This document shows, piece by piece, positions 44,901 through 55,670 of a DNA stretch of 64,000 bases. Each line of letters begins with the position of its first letter. Within the stretch, counting starts at the first letter, position 1. The notes beneath the pieces are model-generated. The model saw only the letters and a list, made by a program, of their open reading frames with translations. It was not told the DNA's origin and made no database searches. The DNA comes from Hesseltinella vesiculosa. Its lineage: Eukaryota > Mucoromycota > Mucoromycetes > Mucorales > Cunninghamellaceae. The position numbers and the translations under genes were made by a program. The stretch is taken from the NCBI GenBank assembly GCA_002104935.1, contig MCGT01000055.1, positions 1 to 64,000 of the forward strand. The letters run 5' to 3'.

Positions 44901-45206
44901 GCGAGTTTGGTGGCACTGGTCAAAGTGTGCCATCGATGGTCCTCAGCAAGCTTGGATGCCAATCTCCCACCAAAGACAACCCGTTGGATCACTTTGGTCG
45001 AAGCGTTTCTAGCCAGCCGACTGGCGTCTATGCAAGTGCCCCCTTATGACAGCACACATGCTCATGGCCAGGGTTGGATGGACCAGGTCAAGAGTGTCGG
45101 CAAAGGCGACAAACCCTGGCAGCGCTGGGCTACTGAAGTGTTACAAGACCCTTCTTGGACATTCTGGGATCTCTCTCGCCTATTGGATGAAGAGCCAAAA
45201 TCATAG
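41967..45206 (+). CDS. EPG5: EPG5-like autophagy tether, C-terminal half
   Basis: This frame matches the second half of EPG5. It begins with a Pro-rich linker (MPSKPSTRQPPP), then coiled coil (NLYREQLGKQKQLYTHYFKT), then helical repeats with MLWLYPAFLPSMQPHDLFLQ and HRHLLRAFDWHTW, corresponding to the family YLFTPLFNP and FDLKQW regions. A cryptic intron is likely at 43438-43503 (GTAAGG to TTCAG): it is 66 nt, a multiple of three with no stop, and otherwise encodes a Lys/Phe-run insert. With it removed the product is about 1,057 residues. Together with the N-half this covers the whole conserved EPG5 length. It has its own ATG after a T-run/A-run promoter region. Confidence 0.82.
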   Translation: MPSKPSTRQPPPSVELKRPIQPVLLDDLQASTPDVLFQSLVTTFQQHANLYREQLGKQKQLYTHYFKTLAECKHSSSSPTVKYLPCSNKKKNCKTPARFDLTELTMETDAIMERQAQQCHNDILASFFSHVDPRVCTQSLLALTRLKQLVDGRAHPGLLTLIWSSLGYLWDRLSPLLDFPPAGVLLRRACQIAAPAVAKDVPCTDWLLQVFANSPVAMLWLYPAFLPSMQPHDLFLQRFQQITDLLIPVNDLLPAHRHLLRAFDWHTWSSRANVHEDDSLRQQCYLICCDFIRHRHHDPSSSAGSASPSPSASSVSSAPSLLRRLPPDEPAVSLSMVYAEIMMNLMTSILTDRQQQGEHLYVMHLILDTIASTTAQRSDASFRDIVDGYTQALCSQDPQERIMNWMTQPADLPTQCVRLDDPERTLEMLLNIMQQHMAEHQGNASQVYGQSSLALARLMVVLVLDDRVDWSLERLWECFGLFWEPHDGAGCKADALQKKKKKTQLSDFFFYSVDLGEQMVDDICQLYECLLLHTLLFKTVDQAQVLRYYMETLGMERLDLVWMTGHYTLLERLPWQAPLVPLGATELALFHHQALQFITVDDDTNSRLVVHLAFLESLLLLDDYRLCDTLTEGSLVLSLLFMMHAPQLWPESNDRMVALERLCQLQQPAGLASNSDDSDHVTHGPRLSVNDLEHALEVLDQWWPRSPPTFAMAKALDSGVVWTGTDMDLPWLVMCLVWLYDLIRQQQEVDLWFVLATWLVTRLESTQDQEPKTALCYFFDTKDIVQPLIQAADKLYKESGAEPSRQWCQLLLDKVPRTVSDSVVTTSLMGCGQLGFLETMLQACAVKLQPEHLLVMEACLDRVLQQNQPTHSWPSLVASVLPFLFPAQQDQLDAWLHQSLASNCLLTIRLVCQCKCQYAAGADAPLADVHLAAEEMAALMSMLDVVPMACQKLLHLVRFFADCLSLGNHADALVDDWKASLVALVKVCHRWSSASLDANLPPKTTRWITLVEAFLASRLASMQVPPYDSTHAHGQGWMDQVKSVGKGDKPWQRWATEVLQDPSWTFWDLSRLLDEEPKS

Positions 45207-45827
45207 CTTGTCACCTTTTGAGCTCTAAATGATAGAAATTAAATCCTTTTGGATATGTGTATGATGCTGCGCCTTTCTTATCAACCTCAGACAGGAGAAT
45301 TCATGCGCAAAAAAAAAAAAAAAAATTTTTTTTGATTGCTTTTTGGTCTGGCTTTGTTGCAGCTGGTGATCAAAAAATCATTGGATGTCAAGGAGCAACC
45401 TGATGTCATGACAAGAAAGCGGCAAAAGAGGCCGCTGATTGGCTGGGCTGAGATCAGTCAGACTTACCCCACTGCCATTTTCCGAAAGATACCAATAACA
45501 TTTCAAATTTGGGTAGGACAAGTTGTGTCGAAAGTAAAAAAGATTATCATTCAAAGTTGTTGCCTCTCACATGTTTTTTTTAATGCTATCAACCAGGGAA
45601 TGACCTTGGGCATTTGAGTGAAAAAGAAAAAATGAGCCATGTTTCATACTCCGGCGTTTAAAAAACGGGTTCTTAGGATGATCTTTTTTTTTCCATCTCT
45701 TCTCTTTTTTCTCCTCCTTTTTGTTTGACAAAGCTTATTTCACTTTTTTTTGAAAGGTGGTGGTTTTTATTTACCCTTTTGGTTTTACCCTTTATTTATT
45801 TTATCACCGGCTGTTTGATTACTCACC
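45207..45827. other. Intergenic region EPG5 C-half - BNA2
   Basis: About 620 bp. A stretch at 45361-45510 reads VMTRKRQKRPLIGWAEISQT and on for about 50 residues behind a CAG acceptor-like site; it looks mildly coding but has no start and no recognisable family. The rest is T-rich promoter sequence for BNA2. Confidence 0.3.
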
Positions 45828-47991
45828 ATGGCCATTCCCATGAGATCTTTGGAAGAATATGACATCCATCCCAAAACTGGGTTTTTGCCACCCGAGCCTC
45901 CATTGCGACGACTGATGGACCCTTATTATGAACCTTGGGAAACAATGATGGACAACTTTAACGGCTTATTGTTGGCTGGAAAGTTGCGTGAAAATATCCA
46001 CAAGGTAAAAAAAAAAAAAAAAAAGAATAGGGACAGGTTCCAGATTTGGAAACAACAGTAAAATTGTTTATCCTTTTGCCTTTGCCTCTTTGACACCCCT
46101 ACTGGAAATAAGAAACTTGTGCTTATTGGCTTTTTTATTTATTTCTACAGATGCCTTTATTGGATCATTCGAAATTGGTTGCTGTTGAAGAATACCGTCG
46201 TGCGTTTTTGATCTTGTGTATGCTGTCTCATAGCTATGTCTGGGGCAAGCACGAAGTCGCTTCAGAGGTAAATTTTTATTGGCTGGTGTGACGAAAGGAC
46301 GAGAGGGTCATGCGCTGGGTGCCATTTGTACAACAATAGGAGAAAACAAAAAAAAATGAAAAAAGCTCAATTTTCTCACGGTTCTGTCACTTTTTAGACC
46401 CTGCCTTCCAATTTGGCTGTGCCCTGGACCGCCATTGCTGATCATCTGGGTCTGTGCCCGGTTGTTTGTCATGCGTCTGTGATTCTTTGGAATTATCGTT
46501 TATTAGATCCCCAAGGCCCCATTGATCTCAGGTAAGATAAACAAAAGTAGCTGGTGGACGAATGGATCGTGGAAAAAAAAAAAGGTGTTGAACTCTATTT
46601 TTTTTTTCCACAGTAACCTGACTACTCTTGCAACTTATTCTGGGTCATTGGATGAATCATGGTTTTATTTGGTTACCACGGCTATTGAAAGTGCTGGCGG
46701 CGAGTGCCCTTCCCATATCCTGTCCTGTATTGAACATATCCGAGAAAACAACCTCGACGGTGTCCTTCAAGACCTGACCATCATCCGTGATGGGATGGAA
46801 CAAGTCAACCATGTCCTGCATCGCATGTTTGAAAAGTGTGATCCTTATGTGTTTTACTGGAAAATCCGGCCTTATCTTGCCGGCTGGGAAAACATGGCTG
46901 AGGCCGGTTTACCCTTGGGTGTGATCTATGAAGGCGTGGACAGCATCTGGCACGCTGAAACCGAGGAATATGGCGATATCAGTCACTTGACCGAGGAACA
47001 ACGTCTGTTACGACAATACCGTCGTTATGCCGGTGGTAGTGCTGCCCAGTCCAGTCTGATTGCCTGTTTTGATGTCGCCTTTGGTGTCGAGCACCACCCT
47101 GTCGGCGAAAAGAAATCGTCCAACATGCCCTCTTCTCCTGTCGACCCTGCCGATCGCTACCGCCACCTTCCTTCCACACGGCCTGCCGATGAATTGGATG
47201 AAAACGGCCTGGCCACCCCTGCTTCCTCTGGCGCCACTACACCCCGCACTCCCTTTAAACGCACCAACCGCAATTCGTTCCTACGTGCCATGCGCAAGTA
47301 CATGCCCGAGCCCCATCGTGAATTTCTGGAAGACCTGGAACACGCTGCCAACATCCGCCCCTTTATGCTGCAACTGGAGGCCAAATTCTACAACGACAAT
47401 GCCCTGACCGACCAAGAAAAGGATATCCTCGACAAGTACAACGCCTGTTTGCACCAACTCAAGCTCTTCCGTGACAAGCATGTGCAGATCGTCAGCCTTT
47501 ACATTGTCAACCAAGCTCGCAAGGGCCCCAACATTGCCCACGGCGGCTTTGCCATGGAAAAGCCAAAGGAGGATTCTTCCAAGAAAACCAATGGCACCGC
47601 CCCTATTCCCATCTCGCCTTCCTCGTCCACCAACAGCTTGGCCGACACGCCGCCTATGACCTCGCCCAGCACCGGCCGTCACAATATCCTGTACCCTCAA
47701 ACCGCTCTGGAAACCAACCCTGGCATCCACGCCAACTCGCCTTCGTCCAAACTCACCCAGCTCTTCCCTCAGCTCGGCCTGGCCAAGTACGTCGATCCCA
47801 AGACCAAAGTCGTGCGCGGCACCGGCGGTACCAATGTCATGCCTTTCTTGAAGCAATCGCGAGACGAAACCGCCGACATGAAGATCGCCCTGAAATCGCC
47901 GCAAGACCCTTCCAATTTACCCAATGACTCGGCTGCTGCCGATGAAAATGAACCCAAGAAGTCCTGGTCTGACGTGCTGTGGCGACGATGA
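45828..47991 (+). CDS. BNA2: Indoleamine 2,3-dioxygenase
   Basis: A heme enzyme opening the indole ring of tryptophan, the first step of the kynurenine route to NAD. Exons 45828-46004, 46151-46267, 46398-46531 and 46614-47991 give 601 residues. The heme-ligand His is in KLFRDKHVQIVSLYIV, and the C-terminal RGTGGTNVMPFLKQ loop is present. It is longer than the usual 400-450: extra Ser/Pro/Thr-rich segments lie after the catalytic core at about residues 260-310 (TPASSGATTPRTPF) and, just after the heme His, about residues 440-500 (PIPISPSSSTNSLADT), with a polar tail ending KKSWSDVLWRR. The inserts have SP/TP sites and are probably disordered loops. Confidence 0.94.
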
Positions 47992-48786
47992 AAGGCTGGT
48001 TTCCCACCGGTCCACCATTTTTTTTTTTTTTTTGGCTCATTGTATTCTATTCTCACTTCTTTTCCTCACTTTCCAATAAACTTTTCTCTTACACCGAGAG
48101 CACTTGGCTGGGTGCCTCCTATTATTATCATGTGCTGATCTATGGAAAAAAAAGTCTGTTTTAGGTTTCCTTTTGGGCAATTTTTGCCTTTTTGTTCGTG
48201 CCGAGGTTTTTTTTTTTTTTTTTTTTTTTTTTGACAATGAGCTTTTTTTGATCCAATACGAAAGTAGACATGAGTCCTAAGCGCTAATTATTCTACCGTA
48301 ACTTTTTGAGCTGGAGATGCTCAGTAAATGAAGCGCCGAGGCAACGTGTGGCCATAGACCCTGACGAGAAGTCTGGCAAGATGGGCTTGCATAACGACCA
48401 CCGGCTCTCTTTTACATGCTTTTGATCTGCCTTCTTCCTTGCATACTTGAAACAGTTTTAATGCGCCTGACCACTCTTGTCCAGTGTCGTGCCAGTTTTT
48501 GCCCTCCGCTCGTTGCCGGATCTAGAGAATTCCCCAAGGAAACAAGGTTTGTTTTTCCCCCTTTGTTTGACAGCCAGCTGAACACCCAGCATGAATATCG
48601 TCCCACCTGTGGTCAGTCATGCTGTCATGGGGATGCATCAAGAGTTCCAACTCTACATCAGTATTTTTTTTTTGGTTTATTGCACGAAGCAGCGATAAGA
48701 AAAAAAGGCAAATACAAAGGTAAAAAAAAAAAAAACAAAAAAAAGTGGAGAGAGGGTATAAAAAGTAGCGGTCACAAGGTTGAGAG
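47992..48786. other. Convergent 3' region BNA2 / CLPX
   Basis: 795 bp between convergent stops. It contains a BNA2 poly(A) signal (aataaa near 48075), a T24 run (48208-48231), and A-runs (48722-48744). No gene is seen. Confidence 0.4.
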
Positions 48787-51167
48787 CTAGGCATGAGTCG
48801 CTTGTCGAACAGCGGTGGGCAGATTGCTGGGAAAAGGGAGATCATCGTCCTCAGCGAGGAGTTTATCGGCATAGTCCTGTTGGCCATCATGGAAGTAAGT
48901 GGCAGGTTTCTTCTTCATGACGACGTCGCTGTCAATCACCACCTGCTTAATAGAGCTGCCAGGTGTGTCGTACATGGGATCCAATAAAATGTTTTCCAAA
49001 ATGCGTCTCAGGCCGCGGGCACCGGTCTTTTTGGCCAATGCGATCTCGGCCACCTTTTGCATGGCTGTTTGGCTGAATCGAAGGTCGACCTAGAACGAGA
49101 AAATGAACAGTCAATGGACCGGCCGAAATGAAGTAGGCATCCCCTCCTCGAGGCACTTGCATTGTTCAATTTGAAAAGCCCTTCGTATTGCTTCAGGAGC
49201 GAATTCCTCGGTTCAGTCAGCACACGTACGAGATCTTTCCGTGTTAAGCTGCTGACGTTGGCAACCACTGGCAACCGACCAACAAATTCAGGAATGAGAC
49301 CAAACTGGACCAAATCTAGAATCAACGGATGACCATTATTTTGGATCGCTCATTGGACAACTCTCACAAACCTGATGGCTCCAGCATGTCCAAAGGGTTG
49401 TCGTTCGCTTTAACATGATCGGCAGTCACTTGATCTTCGTCCTTGGCACGGATAATAGCATCAAACCCAATGGACTAGGAAGAGAAAAACCAGCCAACCG
49501 TCAATGGCACGCGCATTTTTTTTTCACTTTTCTCTCGACGTACGCCTTTTGCTGTGCGGTCATTGATGATCTTGTCCAAGCCAACAAATGCGCCACTCAG
49601 GATAAAGAGGATATTGCTGGTGTCCACGCTGAAGGTCTCGCCTTTGCCGTTGGCCATGGGGCCGTTGTTGCCACCCATTGGTATATGCCCACCTGTGCGT
49701 CGTTGGCTAGCCCCGGTCTTATCTACAATGTTCACTACTGTACCCTCAAGCATACGTAGTAAGGACTGGATGAAAATAAACGGTCTAGGTCAACTCTTCA
49801 AATATGCCATCCATTGGTTTTTTTTTTTTTTGTTACCTGTTGCACGCCTTCACCTGACACATCGCGTGAACCAGTAGCAGCGTCTGTCCTGCGGGATATC
49901 TTGTCAATTTCATCGATAAAGACAATGCCAGTCTCGGCCCGTTTCACGTCGTAATCGCATGCCTAAGTAGAAAATAATCGAGCGGGATGTGTGAGCGATG
50001 AATGGTAGCCTTATTTTTCCGCTGATGCACAGACCTGAAGTAGCCTGTGAATCACAGATTCCACGTCTTCACCAACATAGCCGGCTTGGGTCAGTGGTGT
50101 AGCGTCGTTGCTCTAATGAAAAGGAGTGTGACTATGTCCTTTCTTGTTTCACTCACTGGGCTTACCGAAAATGGGACTTGGAGGATTTGGGCCAAGGTGC
50201 GGGCAAGTAGGGTTTTGCCTGGACAGATCAAGGAACGGTGATGAATAGAAAATCTTTATTTTTTTTTGTTTCAGTGTCGTTTTACCTGAGCCAGTAGGGC
50301 CAATCAACAAAACACAACTTTTTTCATGCATTGTGGGCTCCTCCTCTATTGGGTCCGATGCGGCTGACTGTTCGGAGGCAAAGGATCCACTACGCTGTGT
50401 TTGGGGATTAAGCCACGAAGCTGGCCTAGGTTGTGCTAATTAAAAAAAGAGGTGGAGTGTTTTAATTTCGTACGCGCTGAGATGAGGGTTGTTTTTTTTT
50501 GTTGTTGTCATCACATGTTGTCACACACATTTACACGTTCCGCGGCCTCCCTTCTATTTATTTTCTCACCCATTTTATCATCTCCCTGGTCTGTCACTTA
50601 CAGGAATAGTAATCCGAAGGCAAGGTAGAATGATGGATGTCCGTATTGTTGGAAAGAGTAGCGGTGGAGGTGACCATGATGGGGTTGGATGAGGTGGAGC
50701 TGCCAGGCAGCAACTGGACGGAAGGGCTGGCTTGCTGCGACGCAGGTTGGTCACGGGAGAGATTGAAACGTACCCGGTTGTAATGGTTGTAAATGGCGAC
50801 AGCCAGGGTTTTTTTGGCTCTATACTGGCCTATCACATAGTCATCCAAGTGCTTCACAATCTAATATCACCCATAAAATCACAGGCAAAAAATAAGTAGA
50901 CGTACGTCAGAGCCTACTTGATAAGAGCCATACCGTTCTAGGGTCAGTCAATTGCATGAACTCAAAAGAATCCTGCTCATCCTTGGGAGAGTCGGTGCTG
51001 CCAGGGTAGTCCATGCCATGGTAGTGACGGATGGAGGAAATGGGGCCAAGATGACGTTGGAAAGCATTGGACATCAAGCAACTAGTCAGCAATGCAGGCT
51101 GATGGACTGGACTAGAGGCATGCCATGACCGGATGTGTTGGTATGTCAATAAAGAGGATTTCATCAT
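48787..51167 (-). CDS. CLPX: Mitochondrial ATP-dependent unfoldase ClpX
   Basis: An AAA+ unfoldase of the mitochondrial matrix. Ten exons (51167-50934, 50860-50602, 50435-50286, 50218-50166, 50112-50035, 49962-49837, 49765-49544, 49474-49372, 49315-49161, 49089-48787) give 560 residues. Visible are [15 protein letters not shown], Walker A GPTGSGKT (split by an intron), the pore-region AGYVGEDVE, Walker [11 protein letters not shown], the box [11 protein letters not shown] and sensor-2 [12 protein letters not shown] basic presequence ([18 protein letters not shown]) replaces the bacterial N-terminal C4 zinc finger, which is absent. A Ser/Thr/Gln-rich insert separates the N-terminus from Walker A. 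The last intron starts GCAAGT (GC-AG), required for frame. Confidence 0.96.
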
Positions 51168-51405
51168 GCTGAACAAGATGAAAAAGAGAAATGTGAAAAA
51201 GGGGGAGTGACAAAAAGGAACCCACTCTTTTTGACTCACACGCCTTTTTTTTCGTTCATGCATTGCGAAAGCCCGACGGTGTGTGTGAAATCACGCGCGG
51301 CCAATCAAATCCATTGCTTGGGTGGCTGCAATTTTGTGACTGAAAAAAAAAAAAAAGTTGCACTCTTTTTTTTTTTTTTTTCTTCTTCAACGATATCCCT
51401 CCAAC
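51168..51405. promoter_or_regulatory. Divergent promoter region, CLPX / NHP2
   Basis: About 240 bp between head-to-head starts, with an A-run and T-run pair (51341-51382) just before the NHP2 ATG. Confidence 0.4.
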
Positions 51406-52045
51406 ATGGCTAAAGATAAAAAAGATAAAAAAGAAAAGAAGGTCAAGACTGAATCTTCTGAAAAGTCCACTGACAAGGTCTACTATGTGTCTCCCATTGC
51501 TCACCCTATGGCCGATGACAAAATGTCCAAAAAGCTCTTCAAGACCGTCAAGAAAGGTAACGAAAAAGAAAAGCTTGAAGCACATCTATTGACGGCTGTG
51601 TTGCCTTTTTTCTTTTACAACGCTTATTGCATGACGATGATTCAATAGCCAGCAAAGCCAAGCATGTTTGCCGTGGCGTGAAGGAAGTGGCAAAGGCTCT
51701 TAGCAAGGGCGAAAAGGGTTTGGTGGTGATTGCTGGTGATATTTCACCAATGGATGTCATTGCTCACATGCCTGTGTTGTGCGAAGATCACGATGTGCCT
51801 TATGTGTTTGTGCCTTCCAAGGAACAATTGGGAGAAGCTTGCGCCACCAAGCGCCCCACGTCGGTCTCCATGGTCGTGTTGGGTGGCAAGAAGAAGGATC
51901 TCAAGGCTGCCGATGATTACAAGGAGCTTTACGATGATTGCTTTGCCCAAGCCAAAAAATTGGTACAGTCAATATCTCATCAGCTTTTCCATGCCATAAC
52001 TTACTTGTTTTATTGATACCCTAGGACGACGCTCTTGTTTATTAG
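51406..52045 (+). CDS. NHP2: H/ACA snoRNP protein NHP2
   Basis: A nucleolar L7Ae-family RNA-binding protein of H/ACA snoRNPs, needed for rRNA pseudouridylation. Exons 51406-51556, 51649-51962 and 52025-52045 give 161 residues, the usual length. A Lys-rich start (MAKDKKDKKEKK) precedes the L7Ae core GLVVIAGDISPMDVIAHMPV and PYVFVPSKEQLGEACATKRP. The last exon is only 21 nt (DDALVY then stop). Confidence 0.96.
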
Positions 52046-52932
52046 CTCTCTTGTACGTTCTTGTTTTTCTTATTTCCCTCATTCTCATTTCACGCATTCA
52101 CTCTCTCCATGTCTCCCCCTCTTTTTTTTTAAAAAAAAAAAAATCCCAATTTGATGTGCATAGCTTTTCTATTTAAAAAATTATACTATAAATCAATGGC
52201 AAAAGAAAGATGTTTTTTAATTTGTGGAGGGGAAAGGGACTGGTGTTGCCATAGCAACCAACCCAGGTAATTGTGGCATTGATTCCGTGACGGACCGGAG
52301 AGAATTAGGTGTTCCGGTATGAAAACAACCGGTGACATTGGAAAAGCGGCAAAAAAAAAACAAGAGAAAATAAGCTGAGGGCGTTGGCCACGGGCTGCGT
52401 TTCCCTTTTGCACGAGTAAAGTGTGTCATTATTTTTAACTGGGTTTTTTTTTCATTCTCGCCATCTATCGAGATACAAAACGCGCATGTTATTTATTTTT
52501 ATTTTTGGTTTTTTATTGTTTGATGGTTGCACTACTCGGATTATTAATTTTTTTTTACGCCAGCTTTATTTTACGGTTGTTCTTCTCCAAGTAAAAATTG
52601 ACGAACTTGCTCAAATGGCCACAGACAGGGATTCGCTCCCAATCGGGACGGCGGAGTTGAATTCACCGTTTTTTTTTTTTCCAGTCGATTGGATTTTTTT
52701 TCTTTCCTTTTTCTTTTTTACATTGCACCTGGCATCCACATCCGTTATTTACAGCATAGACATCATCCTTCTCTTCTTTTTTTTATTTCATTGATTCATA
52801 CAAGATACCATTTGGTTTTTCCTCCCATCTTTCCCCCCTTTTTTTTTAACTGTGCATCTGTCTACCACGGCTTTCTTGTTGTTCTCTCTCTTTCTCTCTG
52901 TCTCTTTATTTTAGATTGTATATTTTTGGACC
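52046..52932. other. Intergenic region NHP2 - casein kinase I
   Basis: 887 bp, strongly T-rich on the plus strand, with no gene. The last 500 bp are the casein kinase I promoter and leader, mainly long pyrimidine tracts. A T-run/A-run palindrome lies at 52121-52143. Confidence 0.4.
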
Positions 52933-54665
52933 ATGTCTTTGGAAGGCAAAACTGTTGGTTACAAGTACAAGCTTGGAAAGAAAATCGGTGCCGGATCCTT
53001 TGGTGAAATTTATATTGGTACGATGAATGAAGAAAAATAACAACAAAAATGAAACTTACTGGGGGATGGGAGATGTTTTTTTTTTTTTTAAAAAAAAAAT
53101 CCTGTCGTCTCTGTCCGAAACTAGACTTTATTAATTTAATGTATTTGCTCATCATGTAGGCACCAACGAAACTACTAATGAAGATGTTGCTGTCAAGGTC
53201 GAAAGCAGCAAATCATCACATCCACAGTTAGAATACGAAGCCAAAGTGTACCGGCTGTTGGCTGGCGGCGTCGGCCTTCCGTTTGTCAGATATTATGGTG
53301 AAGAGCCAGGCTACCATATCATGGTACTGGATTTATTGGGTCCTTCTTTGGAAGACCTGTTCAACTATTGCAAACGACAATTCAGCCTGAAAACCGTACT
53401 ATTGTTGGCTGATCAAATGGTAAAATTGCCTGTCCGAAAGACGGCGGGGAAAATGAATTCACCCTTTTTTTTGCATAGTTGTCACGAGTCGAGTATATTC
53501 ATGCCAAGGGTTTTGTACATCGAGATATCAAGCCTGACAACTTTTTAATGGGCACCGGACGTCGTGGTAACCAAGTCAATATGATCGATTTTGGTCTTGC
53601 CAAACGTTTTCGAGACCCACGGTCCTTGATCCATATCCCCTATCGTGAAGGCAAAAATCTCACCGGCACTCCTCGTTATGCAAGCATTAATACCCACCTT
53701 GGCATTGGTAGGATCTGATGAAACAAAGAATCCTCAGCTCATTTTTTTTTTCTTAGAACAATCACGTAGAGACGACCTGGAATCTTTGGGCTATATCTTG
53801 ATTTACTTTTGTCGTGGCCAACTTCCTTGGCAAGGCATTCGGGCACATACCAAGAAAGAAAAATACCAGAAGATCATGGAGAAGAAAATGTCGGTGTCCC
53901 CCGAAGAACTATGTCAAGGTCTAGATGTCGAATTCTCCGTCTACTTGCAGTACATCCGTAGCTTGCGTTTTGATGCCAAGCCTGATTACTCATATCTCCA
54001 TAAGCTCTTCCGAACCGTCTTTGTGCGCCACAGTTTCAAGTATGACTATGAATTTGACTGGACTATTCGGAAAAGCGTAAGACTTACTTGATTGGGAACA
54101 GGAAAAAAAGGGGGGAAAGGGATGCTCATCTTTTTTTTTTTTTTCGGAATGATCTCAGCAAGAAAGACTACAACTACAACAACGTTTAAAAGAAGCCAAT
54201 GCCTCCAACACATCGATGCAAGCTGTCAGCACTAATCCCGTGACCATGTTACCCATGCCCAGCAACCATCCTACCCCCAACCACACGACGTCCAACACTG
54301 CCCTCAACCCATCCACCCCCATCAGTAATGTCAACACCAGCCTTCCTCCCACCTCGTCACCCCGTCGCCACCGAGCCACCGCCAACGTTGGCGCCGCTCC
54401 CTATTCTTTGGATTATCGACAGTCCGATGCTACCAAACGGCTTGATCACCTCATGCTACGTTATCAACAGCAGCAAAAACTATTACAGCAATGCACTGCA
54501 CCCCCTCCATCCGCCCCACCTCCCCCTCCCCCTCTTGCATTGCCCCAAGTCCCTCCGCCTCCTGCCAACAAGACCGAACTGCCTCCTTTGGCCACTGCTC
54601 TACCCACGATCCCCCATCAGCATAACCCATCTACTGATCCATTCCATTTCTACCAACACCAATAA
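52933..54665 (+). CDS. Casein kinase I family Ser/Thr kinase
   Basis: Exons 52933-53017, 53160-53419, 53479-53707, 53757-54076 and 54159-54665 give 466 residues. All kinase motifs are intact: [13 protein letters not shown] glycine loop, VAVKVES lysine, [13 protein letters not shown] catalytic loop, [13 protein letters not shown], and the CK1-specific [14 protein letters not shown] in place of the usual APE. The catalytic domain ends with FDWTIRK. The C-terminal about 160 residues are Pro/Gln/Thr-rich without a terminal Cys pair, so it resembles the nuclear/cytosolic Hrr25 branch and not the palmitoylated Yck branch. Branch assignment is tentative. Confidence 0.95.
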
Positions 54666-54748
54666 AAGAAGCACTCCTCCCCTTTGCGCACAGTTGTTAT
54701 CGGTTGTGTGCTGCTGCATGTCCTGTGATCCGTCCAAGTCTACATCGT

Positions 54749-55249
54749 TTATTTCTTATCACCAAGAGTGTCCTGCAATTTGGTGCGCAGTTCATACAAT
54801 TGACCGAGCTGTTCGTCGCTCATCTTGTCCAGATGGCCCTCATTCAATTTCTTGCCCATGCCATTGTCGGGTATATTGGTGAACAGGCTAGAAGCGTCCT
54901 TGTTGTCCGCCTGGACTTGAGTCTGTTCTGACAAAAGATCGAGATAGCTGAGAAAAAAAATCAAAGAGATTAGAGGGGGGGGATCGTCATTCTGGCTTTC
55001 TTCGTTTCAGACATCGTTCCTCCTGTTATGAAGGTCAAGGGATCGTACTTACTCTTGCCATTGGGTGATGAAGCCTACAATATGCACTGGGTTGTCCGAC
55101 GTTTTGTGGCGATGAAATTCAGATTTGACATAATCATCACCAAACGCCCGCATGGCTGGAGGTAGGTAGCGATGCACACGCAAGATACGTCGATATAAAG
55201 GAATGGGTGCGAGCAATATTCTCGTCGTATTGCTCATTGGGGCTGACAT
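54749..55249 (-). CDS. SDHAF3: Succinate dehydrogenase assembly factor 3 (LYR protein)
   Basis: A small mitochondrial matrix chaperone that helps mature the iron-sulfur subunit of succinate dehydrogenase (yeast Sdh7, also ACN9). Two exons, 55249-55053 and 54947-54749, give 131 residues. The LYR motif in [16 protein letters not shown], then [15 protein letters not shown] and [13 protein letters not shown], match the family closely. It is convergent with casein kinase I, with only 83 bp between stops. Confidence 0.94.
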
Positions 55250-55286
55250 TGCTAAAATTATAATATAAACAGAATAAAAAAAAAAA

Positions 55287-55486
55287 AACCTGGGCAAGGG
55301 CTCCTTGTTCTTTTGGGAATTGCCGCCCAATCAAAACGCCCTCCTCTTTTTTTTTATTGTCAACATCCGCCTGGGCCTCCAAAACGTATGCCCGAGTATC
55401 GAGGTCCCCGTCGCTTAGATTTGTGACGGAATAGGCTTTGGTTCCCATTTCGACATGATAACCTGGTGCAATGGCCCCATCCTGTT
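55287..55486 (-). other. Coding-like fragment upstream of SDHAF3
   Basis: An open stretch reading DGAIAPGYHVEMGTKAYSVT and on to [12 protein letters not shown] on the minus strand, about 65 residues, then poly(Phe) from a T-run. It looks protein-like but has no recognised family and no clear start. It may be an alternative 5' exon region of the SDHAF3 transcript or a gene relic. Confidence 0.25.
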
Positions 55487-55670
55487 AGGGTTTATGACTT
55501 TGCACAGTTTGACAAGAGTGCTGACCTACGCTAGGTTACTGGATTTGACGGATGCACACACTTTGTCAGTTAACAGAACTTAAGAACCGGGACGAGGCTG
55601 TGTTCAGAGAAATGCGATGCTGCTGGGGGGAACACAAGTGGGGTCATTGTTTCTTATCTAGCGCGAAATT

